Source: Bacillota bacterium (GTDB taxonomy: Bacteria; Bacillota; Clostridia; Oscillospirales; Ruminococcaceae). From it: a stretch of 14,211 bases of DNA. Numbering within the stretch: position 1 is the stretch's first letter; each line of letters starts with the position of its first letter. The notes beneath the pieces were generated by a model, which made no database searches, was not told the origin of the DNA, and saw only the letters and a program-made list of their open reading frames with translations. The stretch lies in contig JAEWWW010000098.1 in the NCBI GenBank assembly GCA_023396215.1, positions 1 through 14,211 on the forward strand, in the 5' to 3' direction. Made by a program: the position numbers and the translations under genes. This document shows positions 13,827 through 14,211 of the stretch, one piece after another.

Positions 13827-14211
13827 TTATTTCAGCCTGCTTTCCAGCTCGGCCCTGCGCTCCTCAAAGCCGGGCTTGCCCAGCAGCGCAAACATGTTCT
13901 TTTTATAGCTTTCTACGCCGGGCTGGTCAAAGGGGTTGACCCCCAGCAGATAACCGCTGATGGCGCAGGCCTTTTCAAAGAAATAGACCATGTAACCAAA
14001 ATCCTGCTCGCTCAGGCTATCCAGCCGAAGCACCATATTGGGCACGCCGCCCTCCACATGGGCCAGCACGGTGCCCTCAAAGGCCTTGCGGTTCACCACC
14101 GACATCTCCTGCCCTGAGAGGAAGCCCAGCCCGTCGGGATTTTCCTTATCTTCCCTGATAAAATAGTCTTGCCCGGCGTTTTCAAAGATAACCACCGTTT
14201 CAAAGATATTG
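13827..14211 (-). CDS. pgi: Glucose-6-phosphate isomerase, C-terminal part (cut by the window edge)
   Basis: The visible part is the last 128 codons of an enzyme that interconverts glucose 6-phosphate and fructose 6-phosphate in glycolysis and gluconeogenesis, in the cytoplasm. The upstream frame is open to the edge (IFETVVIFEN). Family marks are GQEMSVVNRKAFEGTVLAH, the stretch VNPFDQPGVESYKKNMF corresponding to the second PGI signature (the Lys after SY lies at the place of the catalytic lysine), and a normal end GFEERRAELESRLK. About 300 residues should lie beyond the window. The C-terminus is complete, with TAA at 13827. The assignment is secure. Confidence 0.95.
   Translation of the reverse strand, partial: NIFETVVIFENAGQDYFIREDKENPDGLGFLSGQEMSVVNRKAFEGTVLAHVEGGVPNMVLRLDSLSEQDFGYMVYFFEKACAISGYLLGVNPFDQPGVESYKKNMFALLGKPGFEERRAELESRLK

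Overview
The window looks like a chromosomal segment of a GC-rich Firmicute, most likely a gut clostridium of the Oscillospiraceae/Ruminococcaceae type. The reasons are purine-rich AGGAGG-type ribosome binding sites on most genes, clostridial gene orders (DUF177/yceD-rpmF; DUF512 protein next to der), lipoproteins with classical lipoboxes, and GC-rich hairpin repeats of the kind scattered through these genomes. Species cannot be told from the sequence alone.

Layout. Left, plus strand: the 3' four fifths of glpK (2-1210) with its terminator; a gene-free stretch holding two GC-rich hairpin repeats (about 1387-1545) and a good extended -10 promoter; a CBM9-like protein (1702-2283); a 47-residue one-pass membrane protein (2337-2480); and a terminator. 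A second hairpin-rich repeat block (2625-2817) ends 2 bases from the next stop codon. Everything from 2820 to the right end lies on the minus strand.

Read in the direction of transcription (right to left), the minus-strand genes are: the 3' end of pgi (13827-14211); a small P-loop ATP-binding protein (13279-13689) with a terminator; a four-helix membrane protein with its own promoter (12668-13090); a membrane protein with an unclear start (12109-12489); the yceD-like/rpmF pair behind a perfect consensus promoter and closed by a terminator; a DUF512 [FeS]/PDZ protein and the GTPase der, closed by a terminator. An accessory block follows. It has a 532-residue AraC-type regulator with two tandem PAS-like plus HTH units (6370-7968), a decayed lipoprotein gene (5214-6299), a 42-bp palindromic terminator, a free-standing PAS-like protein related to the regulator's sensor domains (4532-5041), a lipoprotein of unknown family (3612-4499), and a lipoprotein with C-terminal cell-wall-binding repeats (2820-3500).

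The right half is ordinary housekeeping: ribosome biogenesis, glycolysis and small membrane proteins. The accessory block is the part worth attention. A self-duplicated regulator, an orphan copy of its sensor domain and three surface lipoproteins, one dead, suggest a local sensing or envelope module. No function can be assigned from sequence alone. Nine of 15 intact stop codons in the window are TAG.
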